From NCBI GenBank assembly GCA_013289715.1, contig JABCZJ010000009.1, positions 145,785 to 209,784 of the forward strand: 64,000 nucleotides of DNA, given 5' to 3'. The notes under the pieces are model-generated. The model searched no databases. It was not told the DNA's origin and saw nothing but the letters and a program-made list of their open reading frames with translations. Positions within the stretch are counted from its first letter, which is position 1. Each line of letters begins with the position of its first letter. Of the stretch, positions 17,588 through 25,081 are shown piece by piece. The position numbers and the translations under genes were made by a program. Source of the stretch: Acidobacteriota bacterium. GTDB taxonomy: Bacteria; Acidobacteriota; Terriglobia; Acidiferrales; UBA7541.

Positions 17588-17706
17588 AGTTGTAGCGGCC
17601 AGCTTCAGCAGGGCGCCTTTGCTCTTGTAGTTGTAGCGCCGGCGTCTTGCCGGCTATCTCGTCGTTGGTTCTGCTTTGGTAGCGGCCGCCTGCCGTTTAG
17701 GCGGGC
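17588..17706. repeat. Three adjacent TTGTAGCGG(C)-type REP-like elements with hairpins
   Basis: The gap between the ArsC-like gene and the amidohydrolase has three elements with a shared start: GTTGTAGCGGCC (from 17589), GTTGTAGCGCCGG (from 17630) and GGTAGCGGCCGCC (from 17679). The second contains a perfect six-base-pair hairpin GCCGGC/GCCGGC with loop GTCTT (17638-17654). The third has a six-base-pair stem CCGCCT/AGGCGG (17686-17704). Such short palindromes resemble REP or other interspersed palindromic sequences, possibly acting as a transcription end or mRNA stabiliser. Confidence 0.6.
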
Positions 17707-17747
17707 GTAGTTGACTTTACCTTTGCATTCGCCAGGAGCACCCGGAT

Positions 17748-18602
17748 TTGCCGCCGATCATCGACATCCATATCCACATCAACCCCCACGAAATGGTCAA
17801 TCCCCGCGCGCTCGAACTGATCAAACGCGGCCGCCGCGACTACGACGAAGTGGAAAAATACGCCGCCAGCCCCGCCGAATTCCTGAAATTCATGGACTCT
17901 GCCGAAATCGAGCGCGCCGGCCTAATCAACTACGTCAGCCCGCAAGTAATCGGCTTCACCGCCGAAGTGAACGACTGGATCGCCAGATACTGTTCCGCCG
18001 ATCCCAAAAGGCTGCTTGCGTTCGGCTCGGTCCATCCGAAATACATCCCAGACGCCGCAGCAGAAGTGGACCGCCTGAAAAAATTAGGCATCCGCGGCTT
18101 GAAAGTTCATCCCTCGCACCAGCTTTTCGCTCCAAACGAATATCGCAACGGCCTAGGTCCGCTGCGCGCGATGTACGAGCGCGCCCAAGCCCTCGGCCTC
18201 CCCGTAATGATTCACACCGGCACCTCAATTTTTCCCGGCGCGCGAAACGTGTACGCCCAACCGATTCTCGCCGACGATGTGGGCGTCGATTTCCCCGACC
18301 TGGTCGTGATCCTCGCGCACGGCGGCCGCCCCCTTTGGATGAACGAGGCCTTCTTCCTGGTCCGTCGCCACCCAAATATGTACATGGATATTTCCGGCAT
18401 CCCGCCGCAAAAGCTGATGGAATCATTCCCGCGCGTCGAAGAAATCGCGGATAAAGTATTATTCGGCACGGACTGGCCCGGCCCGGGAGTTCCCGGCGTG
18501 CGCGGCAATATCGAAAAATTTCGCGCCCTGCCGATTTCGCCGCAAGCGCAGCAGAAGATCCTGTACGACAACGCCGCGAGGCTTTTCCCAGCGCAGGCTT
18601 AG
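17748..18602 (+). CDS. Amidohydrolase family 2 (ACMSD-like) metal-dependent hydrolase
   Basis: A 284-residue protein of the amidohydrolase 2 (COG2159-type) family. It has the N-terminal metal motif DIHIHINPHE (HxH), a LKVHPSH segment, the metal His in MIHTGTS, the ILAHGG motif and FGTDWPG with the catalytic Asp. This family includes decarboxylases such as ACMSD and other hydrolases of aromatic breakdown products. Its position between acyl-CoA genes fits degradation, but the substrate is unknown. The start is TTG at 17748, supported by AGGAG 9 bases upstream and by the motif position; no ATG exists earlier. Confidence 0.85.
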   Translation: MPPIIDIHIHINPHEMVNPRALELIKRGRRDYDEVEKYAASPAEFLKFMDSAEIERAGLINYVSPQVIGFTAEVNDWIARYCSADPKRLLAFGSVHPKYIPDAAAEVDRLKKLGIRGLKVHPSHQLFAPNEYRNGLGPLRAMYERAQALGLPVMIHTGTSIFPGARNVYAQPILADDVGVDFPDLVVILAHGGRPLWMNEAFFLVRRHPNMYMDISGIPPQKLMESFPRVEEIADKVLFGTDWPGPGVPGVRGNIEKFRALPISPQAQQKILYDNAARLFPAQA

Positions 18603-18616
18603 GAGCCATACAAAAA

Positions 18617-19486
18617 ATGGAAGTGAAAACAATTGGCGTGGTCGGCGCCGGCGCCATGGGACGTGGCATCGCCTACGCCGCCGCATTCGGCGGCTATCGC
18701 ACGGTCCTCGAAGACGTCTCGCCGGAAATGCTAGAGCAAGGCCTAACCTATATCCGGCAGGCCCTGGATGAAGGCGTCGCCCGAGGCAAAGTGACGCCAG
18801 AACAAAAAGCCACCGCGCTAGCGAATCTCACCACCTCGAGCTCCATCGAGGACGTCTGCCGCGAAACGGACCTGCTAATCGAAGCCGTCCCCGAAGAAAT
18901 GGAGGTGAAACTGGAAATCTTCACCATCTTCGACAAATTTGCCCTTCCCGGCGCAATTCTCGCGAGCAACACGTCGTCGCTCTCGATCACCGAACTAGCA
19001 GCCATCACCTTTCGCGCCGCCGACTGCATCGGCATGCATTTCTTCAACCCGGTGCCGAAAATGAAGCTGCTCGAAATCGTGCGCGCTCTCGAAACTTCCG
19101 AAGCCACGGTCCAAGCCTGCGCCGCAGTCGGCCGCCGCATGGGCAAAGAAGTCGTCGTGATTCGCGAATCGCCCGGGTTCATCACCAGCCGCATCAACGC
19201 CATGATCGGCAACGAGGCTTTCTACATGCTCCAGGAAGGGATAGCCTCTGCCGAAGACATAGACAAAGCGCTGAAGCTCGGCCTCAATCATCCGATGGGC
19301 CCGTTCGAACTGGTGGACCTGGTGGGCCTCGACGTGCGCCTCAATATTCTGGAATATTTGCACAAAACGCTCGGCGAAAAATACCGCCCGTCCCCATTGC
19401 TCTTGCAGTACGTAAACGCCGGACGCCTGGGTCGCAAATCCGGCCGCGGCGTGTATGATTACAATAGTGACGGCGGCAAAAAATAA
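18617..19486 (+). CDS. 3-hydroxyacyl-CoA (3-hydroxybutyryl-CoA) dehydrogenase
   Basis: A 289-residue NAD-dependent enzyme. The Rossmann motif GVVGAGAMGRGIAYAAAFGG is at the N-terminus, followed by the family markers DLLIEAVPEEMEVK, LASNTSSLSI, and the catalytic His/Glu region IGMHFFNPVPKMKLLEIV. The C-terminal domain has FELVDLVGLDV. It oxidises 3-hydroxyacyl-CoA or reduces acetoacetyl-CoA. It follows the amidohydrolase by 14 bp and, with the enoyl-CoA hydratase 3.7 kb upstream, supplies two steps of beta-oxidation-type chemistry. The length fits a single-function Hbd/PaaH enzyme. Confidence 0.92.
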   Translation: MEVKTIGVVGAGAMGRGIAYAAAFGGYRTVLEDVSPEMLEQGLTYIRQALDEGVARGKVTPEQKATALANLTTSSSIEDVCRETDLLIEAVPEEMEVKLEIFTIFDKFALPGAILASNTSSLSITELAAITFRAADCIGMHFFNPVPKMKLLEIVRALETSEATVQACAAVGRRMGKEVVVIRESPGFITSRINAMIGNEAFYMLQEGIASAEDIDKALKLGLNHPMGPFELVDLVGLDVRLNILEYLHKTLGEKYRPSPLLLQYVNAGRLGRKSGRGVYDYNSDGGKK

Positions 19487-19537
19487 TCGCGCGGCGCTTG
19501 GCCAAAAGCAGCGCACAAGCCGCCCGCATCCACCCTC

Positions 19538-20074
19538 ATGCCACCGAAAATAAATCTCGCCGACCGCATCGAAATCCTGCAAGGCGATCTGGTCGCCATG
19601 GACACGGACGCGATCGTCAACGCCGCCAACAACGATCTGCAACTCGGTGGCGGCGTGGCCGGCGCGATTCGCCGTAGCGGCGGCCCGCAAATTCAAAAGG
19701 AATGCGACGAGATCGGCCCCGTGCCCGTTGGTGGCGCAGCCATAACCTCTGGCGGAAACCTGAAAGCGCGCTACGTGATTCACGCCGCAAGCATGCAACT
19801 GGGCGGACGCACATCAGCCCAATCGCTGCGCAGTTCCACCGCCCACGCCCTGCGCATCGCCGCGCAGCAGGAACTGAAGACCATCGCGTTCCCGGCTGTC
19901 GGTACTGGCATTGCCGGCTTTCCCATGCGCGAATGCGCGGATATCATGCTGCGCGAAGCCGCCAAGCATCTCGAAGGCCCCACGTCGCTCCAGAAAATCT
20001 ATTTCGTTCTTTTCGATCAGGAAGCGCTCACGGCGTTCACGAGTGTCCGATCCGAGCTCGAATCGAAAGTGTAG
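19538..20074 (+). CDS. Macro-domain protein (ADP-ribose/O-acetyl-ADP-ribose binding hydrolase)
   Basis: A 178-residue single macro domain. The ligand-binding Asn and loops are visible: DAIVNAANNDLQLGGGVAGA, and FPAVGTGIAGFPMRECADIM. Members remove ADP-ribose from proteins or hydrolyse O-acetyl-ADP-ribose; in bacteria they are often cytoplasmic and link to NAD metabolism or sirtuins. It sits 51 bp after the dehydrogenase gene and 9 bp before a small unknown gene, all on the same strand. No ADP-ribosyltransferase or sirtuin gene is nearby, so the source of its substrate is not shown. Confidence 0.9.
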   Translation: MPPKINLADRIEILQGDLVAMDTDAIVNAANNDLQLGGGVAGAIRRSGGPQIQKECDEIGPVPVGGAAITSGGNLKARYVIHAASMQLGGRTSAQSLRSSTAHALRIAAQQELKTIAFPAVGTGIAGFPMRECADIMLREAAKHLEGPTSLQKIYFVLFDQEALTAFTSVRSELESKV

Positions 20075-20083
20075 GCCAAGCCT

Positions 20084-20356
20084 ATGACCCAGGACCTGCT
20101 GGAAAAAGTTCAGACTGAGCTCGTCCGTTACGAACATCCTTTGTTCGACTTCGCCGCGCGGCCAGCGGAAGAAGGCGTGGAGGTCGAAATTCGCTACAAA
20201 CCCAAAAGCGCCGACATCCACGACTACACTTTCCTGCTGCGCCCGCGCGAAATCGAGCACACCCAATTCCCCTGGACATTTCAGAAGCAGCTGTACGACT
20301 GCCTGCACGATTACATCATCGAAATGTTTACGCGCAATCCGCAGCGGGTGAACTGA
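20084..20356 (+). CDS. Small conserved-looking hypothetical protein, 90 aa
   Basis: Not recognised. The 90-residue acidic protein (MTQDLLEKVQTELVRYEHPL, then DYTFLLRPREIEHTQ and FPWTFQKQLYDCLHDYI) has mixed alpha/beta character, no signal peptide and no membrane segment. It is packed between the macro-domain gene (9 bp) and the MidA-type methyltransferase gene (5 bp), which supports that it is translated. Aromatic residues concentrated in the second half suggest a folded binding domain. Function unknown. Confidence 0.65.
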   Translation: MTQDLLEKVQTELVRYEHPLFDFAARPAEEGVEVEIRYKPKSADIHDYTFLLRPREIEHTQFPWTFQKQLYDCLHDYIIEMFTRNPQRVN

Positions 20357-20361
20357 CTCCT

Positions 20362-21513
20362 GTGAGCACCGCGCGCCCCATGCCCGACAATCCCATCCCG
20401 CTCGCAACCATCCTGGCCGAGCACATTCGCGCCTGGGGTCCCATCCCTTTCGCAAAATACATGGAAGCATGTCTCTACCACCCGCGATACGGCTACTACA
20501 CCAGCGCCGAACAATCTCCGCGCCGCGATTATTTCACTAGTGTGGACGCCAGCCCGATTTTCGGACGGCTGCTGGCGCGGCAATTTCAGGAAATGTGGGT
20601 TAAGCTCGGCCGGCCCGCGGAATTCTTGTTGGTGGAACTTGGCGCTGGCCCGGGCACGTTAGCCTCACAAATTTTGAATTTCGCCGCGGAGTCTTTTCCC
20701 GAGTTTTACAGCGCCCTGCGCTACATTGCGATCGAGCGCTCGGCCGCGCGCCGTGCTGCGGCCGCCGCAGCTGGCTCGCTCGCAAGACACGTGGCCGCCA
20801 CACATTTCGCGATGGTGTCCGATCTGCCCGCGCAAATTCCTTGTGGCTGCGTTTTTTCAAATGAATTCTTCGACGCGCTGCCGGTCCATCGCCTCGTCCG
20901 CGAAGGCAATGGGATGCGTGAAATTTACGTCGGGCTGGGCACGCACGGCCTGTGTGAACATTTCGGTCCGCTCTCCACTCCCGCGCCTGCCGAATATCTC
21001 ACTGAGCAGGGAATCACGCTGCACGAAGGACAACTGGCGGAAGTAAATCTAGAAGCCTGCGCGTGGATCACGGACGTTGGCGCAAGGCTCGACCGCGGTT
21101 TCGCCCTGACCATTGACTACGGCCACAAAGCAGAGGAACTCTACGACCACCGCCACATGCGCGGCACCCTGCTGGCCTACGAACAACACCGCGCCAGCGA
21201 AAATTTCTTTCGCGCGCCCGGCGAACAGGATCTCACCGCCCACGTGAATTTCACGGCCCTGGAACGCCACGGAAAGCTCGCCGGACTGCAGCGCACGGCA
21301 TTCACATCGCAATCCAATTTCTTGCTAGGCCTCGCGCGACAAAGCGAATTCACCGACCTGCAATCCTCGGCTATGAGCGAAAGTCAGCAAATTCGCGCCC
21401 GACTGCTTTTCAAGACGCTGATTTACCCCGAAGGGATGGGCGAGACCTTTCAAGTTCTCATACAGCACAAAGGCATCGACCAGCCACACTTGTCCGGCCT
21501 CGATCCTCTGTAA
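20362..21513 (+). CDS. SAM-dependent methyltransferase, MidA/NDUFAF7 (DUF185) family
   Basis: A 383-residue protein. Family markers are the opening KYMEACLYHPRYGYYTS, the Rossmann-type glycine motif VELGAGPGTLASQIL, the FSNEFFDALPVHRLV block and the SAM-proximal ALTIDYGHKAEELY. In mitochondria NDUFAF7 dimethylates an arginine of complex I; bacterial homologues have less defined targets. The gene has a GTG start five bases after the previous stop. A hairpin lies in the gap before the convergent M1 peptidase gene. Assignment to a specific substrate is not possible here. Confidence 0.85.
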   Translation: MSTARPMPDNPIPLATILAEHIRAWGPIPFAKYMEACLYHPRYGYYTSAEQSPRRDYFTSVDASPIFGRLLARQFQEMWVKLGRPAEFLLVELGAGPGTLASQILNFAAESFPEFYSALRYIAIERSAARRAAAAAAGSLARHVAATHFAMVSDLPAQIPCGCVFSNEFFDALPVHRLVREGNGMREIYVGLGTHGLCEHFGPLSTPAPAEYLTEQGITLHEGQLAEVNLEACAWITDVGARLDRGFALTIDYGHKAEELYDHRHMRGTLLAYEQHRASENFFRAPGEQDLTAHVNFTALERHGKLAGLQRTAFTSQSNFLLGLARQSEFTDLQSSAMSESQQIRARLLFKTLIYPEGMGETFQVLIQHKGIDQPHLSGLDPL

Positions 21514-21564
21514 ATAATCCTGCAAATTTGTGAATTTTGAACTGCGGTCGTGCCTCTGGAACGA

Positions 21565-21585
21565 ACGAGCGTAAGCGCTCGATTT
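21565..21585. terminator. Hairpin between convergent genes, weak intrinsic terminator
   Basis: A perfect CGAGCG/CGCTCG stem with a four-base TAAG loop (stem 21566-21581) lies between the plus-strand methyltransferase stop and the minus-strand peptidase stop. It is followed by ATTTCT on the plus strand and A-rich bases on the other side, so it may end transcription from either direction. The T-run is short, so termination is tentative. Confidence 0.4.
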
Positions 21586-23775
21586 CTACGGCGTTCCCGG
21601 CGAAGGCCGCTTGAGTGTCGGCTTGCTGGGATCCGCCGCCGGAGCGCTGGTGCCAGGCGCTGACGCAGGCGCGGTAGGCGCCGCCGAAGCAGCTGCGCCG
21701 CCCGCCGGCGCGGAATCGTCACCCGAATAAGGTTTCTGGATGTATCGCGCCACTTCCTGCTGCGCCCCCGCCGTGTCGTCGCCCAAATGCTGTGCCAGGC
21801 TATATTCATTTACAGCCCGCTCGCGCTGCCCCAGCAGATCATAAATCTTAGCGATATAAATGTGGCTCCAAACCTCAGTCCACTTCGGATCCGCATCTCC
21901 ACCCAGCGCCGCGCGAAACGCATTGGCCGCGGCCTGATAATTCTTCTGGTAGAACATCGCCTCGCCCATCCGGAAATGCGCCAGCGAGTTGCTGGGCTGC
22001 GCATCTAGCGCTTTCTGATACTCCTGGATCGCTTCGTAATACTTGCCGACTTCGGCGAACCCTTCGCCGCGCGCAATCAACGCGTGCACACGCAAACGCG
22101 CGCTGGATTTCAGCAGATTATTGTTGGGGTCAATGATGATGCCGTTCGGTTTCGGCCGGCCGAACGTATCAATCTCGAAAGGCTGCGTCGTGCCGGTCAC
22201 CAGAATCTTTTTTATTTCCGGATTGCCTTCCGTATCCACGCGAATTTCCACCGGCATTCGGAAAGTATCCAGATCCTGATGAATCTTGCCCACCACCTTA
22301 AATCCCTTCTGCGTGCGATAGACGATGTACTCCATCTTGAATTCCGGCACGCCCGTCGAGTTCAGCCACTGCGAAAAAAACGAAATCAAATTGACGGGTG
22401 GCTGCCCCTTCACCGGCGGCGGAATTTTCGTCATCGCGATTTTTTCGAAGTCGTTCAGGTTGGTGCTCTTGCCCTCGTATTTCTTGTAGAACTCGCGCAG
22501 CAACGCCGTAAACGCATCGTCGCCCAGTTCTGTGCGTAGCATGTGGAATACCAGCGCGCCCTTGTCCGCCACAACCGAGCGGTATTCGTTCGAAAATGTC
22601 TGCAAGCGCGCCGCCTGTGAAATCGGCGCCGTATCCTCATACATCAGCGCACCCACCGCGAAATCCTCCAGCGCCTTGTGGAGTCCCGCGCTGCCGTCGC
22701 TCTGCTCCGCGTACATCGCCTCCGCATAACGCGACAGCCCGTCCGTCAGCCACACATCCGAGGCAGTCGCGGGCAGCACGCGATCGCCCCACCACTGTTC
22801 CGCGGCCAGCTGCGAAAGCAATCGCTCATTCGCGCGCGTGCCCCATTGCCGCGCGCTGATCAGCATCAGTCCCGGCGCCGCGAACCCCGGCACGGTTCCG
22901 TCCGGCAGCTGCGCGATAGTCAGCGGCGGATCGGTGTCTCGAATTTCCAGCGGCCCAAACGCGTCGGAATAATAACTGAAGATGTGCGCCAACGAAGTCG
23001 CATACGAACTCGCCGTGCTAGCCTGCGCGGGCGGCGTAAATATTGAAACGTTGAATCCTTCCGCTTGCACCGGCGCCAGCTGCAAATTTCCTGCGACGAA
23101 CGTGCCCACCGGCGCGGCGTGATCGCAGTGAAATACGTAAGACGCTTCTCCGGGCGCGCCCTTGCCGATCCCGGGCTTCATCGTCGGCGGATCGGCCTTG
23201 CCGGTGCCCGCCACCGCAAACGTATCCGGAACGTCAATCGTAAATTTCCCGGTATAGCGGTTGCTGGGATAGTTCGTCAGCGGAAACCAGCGCGCCGGCA
23301 GCAGCAGATACGCTCCCGTCTTATCCACTGAAGCAAAACGCACACCGCGTGTCGGACTGTCTTCTTCGCTCGATATCGGTCCCGTGTAATCGAACACCAG
23401 CGTGACGGTTTTTCCCGGTGCCACAACGTCCGGCAAGCCGATGGTCAGCTGCAACGGCAACCGATTGTCGCGCTCAAATTCAAGCGTGCCGCCGTTCAGC
23501 AGCTTTACCGAATTCACGCGCAAATCCTGATGCAGCTCCACCACTACCGTGCGCGCGGGCTGTTGCGCGATGAATTCCACCTTGGCCTGACCAGAGATCG
23601 TCTGGTCCTCGGGATGCAGCAACACCTCTACTTCGTAGTAGGTCGCGCGGAAGGGAAAGCCTTGCGGAGCCTGCGCCAATGCGGCGTTCGCACACAACCA
23701 TGACGCAATCAGAACTGCCAGAAACATCGAAAACGCAGCGGGAAGCCGCTCGAACTTGAGCAAGAATTTGAACAA
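21586..23775 (-). CDS. Secreted M1-family zinc aminopeptidase with C-terminal TPR region
   Basis: A 729-residue protein with an N-terminal hydrophobic signal (AVLIASWLCANAALAQ). The N-terminal beta domain (EVLLHPEDQTISGQAKVEF) and the M1-like fold are clear, but the usual HExxH zinc motif is degenerate: SQLAAEQWWGD occupies the corresponding place with A-E-Q-W-W instead of HExxH. That suggests a non-catalytic or altered enzyme. The last ~150 residues contain TPR-like repeats (AIQEYQKALDAQPSNSLAHF) and an Ala/Pro-rich tail. The start is TTG at 23775 with GAGG 8 bases upstream. It follows lpxB by 82 bp and shares its strand. Confidence 0.8.
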   Translation of the reverse strand: MFKFLLKFERLPAAFSMFLAVLIASWLCANAALAQAPQGFPFRATYYEVEVLLHPEDQTISGQAKVEFIAQQPARTVVVELHQDLRVNSVKLLNGGTLEFERDNRLPLQLTIGLPDVVAPGKTVTLVFDYTGPISSEEDSPTRGVRFASVDKTGAYLLLPARWFPLTNYPSNRYTGKFTIDVPDTFAVAGTGKADPPTMKPGIGKGAPGEASYVFHCDHAAPVGTFVAGNLQLAPVQAEGFNVSIFTPPAQASTASSYATSLAHIFSYYSDAFGPLEIRDTDPPLTIAQLPDGTVPGFAAPGLMLISARQWGTRANERLLSQLAAEQWWGDRVLPATASDVWLTDGLSRYAEAMYAEQSDGSAGLHKALEDFAVGALMYEDTAPISQAARLQTFSNEYRSVVADKGALVFHMLRTELGDDAFTALLREFYKKYEGKSTNLNDFEKIAMTKIPPPVKGQPPVNLISFFSQWLNSTGVPEFKMEYIVYRTQKGFKVVGKIHQDLDTFRMPVEIRVDTEGNPEIKKILVTGTTQPFEIDTFGRPKPNGIIIDPNNNLLKSSARLRVHALIARGEGFAEVGKYYEAIQEYQKALDAQPSNSLAHFRMGEAMFYQKNYQAAANAFRAALGGDADPKWTEVWSHIYIAKIYDLLGQRERAVNEYSLAQHLGDDTAGAQQEVARYIQKPYSGDDSAPAGGAAASAAPTAPASAPGTSAPAADPSKPTLKRPSPGTP

Positions 23776-23857
23776 GAAACGTACCTCACTCGTAAAGGGA
23801 CAGCCCCAGTCAATTCAGATACAAAACCAGCATATCCCGTTGCCCGCGTATAAAAGG

Positions 23858-24982
23858 TTACATCATCCGGGCGAAAATGTCCGCTGCGCGCTCGATCGCT
23901 CCGCCGGGTCCGAGCTTGGCCCTCACTTCGGCCAGCCCCGCCTTTGCCTCCGCGCGCGCGTCGGGTGAATCCAGCAGGCGTCGCACTTCCGTCGCAACGG
24001 CCTCCGGCGTGAAATCATCCTGAATTAATTCCGGCGCCACGCGCCTGCCCGCGATCAAATTCACCATGCCGATAAACGGTGTGCGAATCATGTGCCGCAG
24101 AATAGATGCAGTAACCGGCGCCACGCGGTACACCACCACCGTCGGCGTGCCCAGCAGCGCGGCCTCGACGGTCGCCGTACCGCTTGCGACAATCGCGCAA
24201 TCAGCCGCTGCCAGCGCGTTGTACGTCGCGTTTTCCACGCGCTCGATCGGCACGCTGGGCCGCGCGTAGCGCGCGAAAAATCCAGAGCTAAGCCCGTGCG
24301 CGGCTGCGTGCACAAATTGCACGTTCCCCACCTGAGCGATGCGTTCGCACGCAGCGATCACCCGCGCGTAATTCTGCGCGATCTCGTTCGGACGACTGCC
24401 CGGAAGTATCGTCACGATCGGCCGTCCGGCGTCCAGCCCTTGCTGCGCCGCGAATTCCGCGCGCGACATCGTGGCCCGCACCGTATCCACCAGCGGATGC
24501 CCCACAAAATCCACGGGCACGCCCGCGTCCCGGTAAATTTTCTCTTCAAACGGGAAGATTACCACCATGCGCCGCACCAATCGCTTCACCACGCGCACGC
24601 GCCCCGCGCGCCACGCCCACACCTGCGGCCCAATAAAATATCCCACCGGAATATTGTTTTTCTTCAGCCGCCGAGCCACGCCCAGATGCGTCCCAGGCGA
24701 ATCCACCAGAATTGCCAGCGCCGCGCCGCGCTTCGCCGCCTCGCGCGCCAGGCGATTCTGCACTCCGATTACCGTGGGAATTTTGTGCAGCGCTTCCGTG
24801 ATGCCGACGACCGCCACTTCGTGATAGTCCGCGATCAGCTCCACGCCCGCTTCGCGCATGCGCGGCCCACCCATCCCGAAAAACTTCGCGCCTGTCCGAG
24901 CTCCGAGCGCCGTAGCCAGCCGCGCCGCGTACATATCACTCGACGCTTCTCCTGCCGAGATCAGAACTTCGCGCTCACTCAT
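23858..24982 (-). CDS. lpxB: Lipid-A-disaccharide synthase
   Basis: A 374-residue GT19-family glycosyltransferase. Clear motifs: LISAGEASSDMYAARLATAL, FFGMGGPRMREAGVEL, PQVWAWRAGRVRVVKRLV, FVGHPLVDTVRA, TILPGSRPNEIAQN, and the C-terminal donor-site segment ASGTATVEAALLGTPTVVVY. It joins UDP-2,3-diacylglucosamine and lipid X to make the lipid A disaccharide, at the inner membrane. Its presence shows a lipopolysaccharide-making cell. It follows the two ABC-exporter genes by about 100 bp. An in-frame GTG at 24997 is possible, but the ATG at 24982 fits the family start (MSEREVLISAGE). Confidence 0.93.
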   Translation of the reverse strand: MSEREVLISAGEASSDMYAARLATALGARTGAKFFGMGGPRMREAGVELIADYHEVAVVGITEALHKIPTVIGVQNRLAREAAKRGAALAILVDSPGTHLGVARRLKKNNIPVGYFIGPQVWAWRAGRVRVVKRLVRRMVVIFPFEEKIYRDAGVPVDFVGHPLVDTVRATMSRAEFAAQQGLDAGRPIVTILPGSRPNEIAQNYARVIAACERIAQVGNVQFVHAAAHGLSSGFFARYARPSVPIERVENATYNALAAADCAIVASGTATVEAALLGTPTVVVYRVAPVTASILRHMIRTPFIGMVNLIAGRRVAPELIQDDFTPEAVATEVRRLLDSPDARAEAKAGLAEVRAKLGPGGAIERAADIFARMM

Positions 24983-25081
24983 TGCGCGGGCTCGCACGCG
25001 CGCGTCGAGGAAAGTCGCGGTCGCAGGAAGTACTCACATAATGTCTGGGTCTGTCGTCGTAACAATTCGGCGAGCAACACG

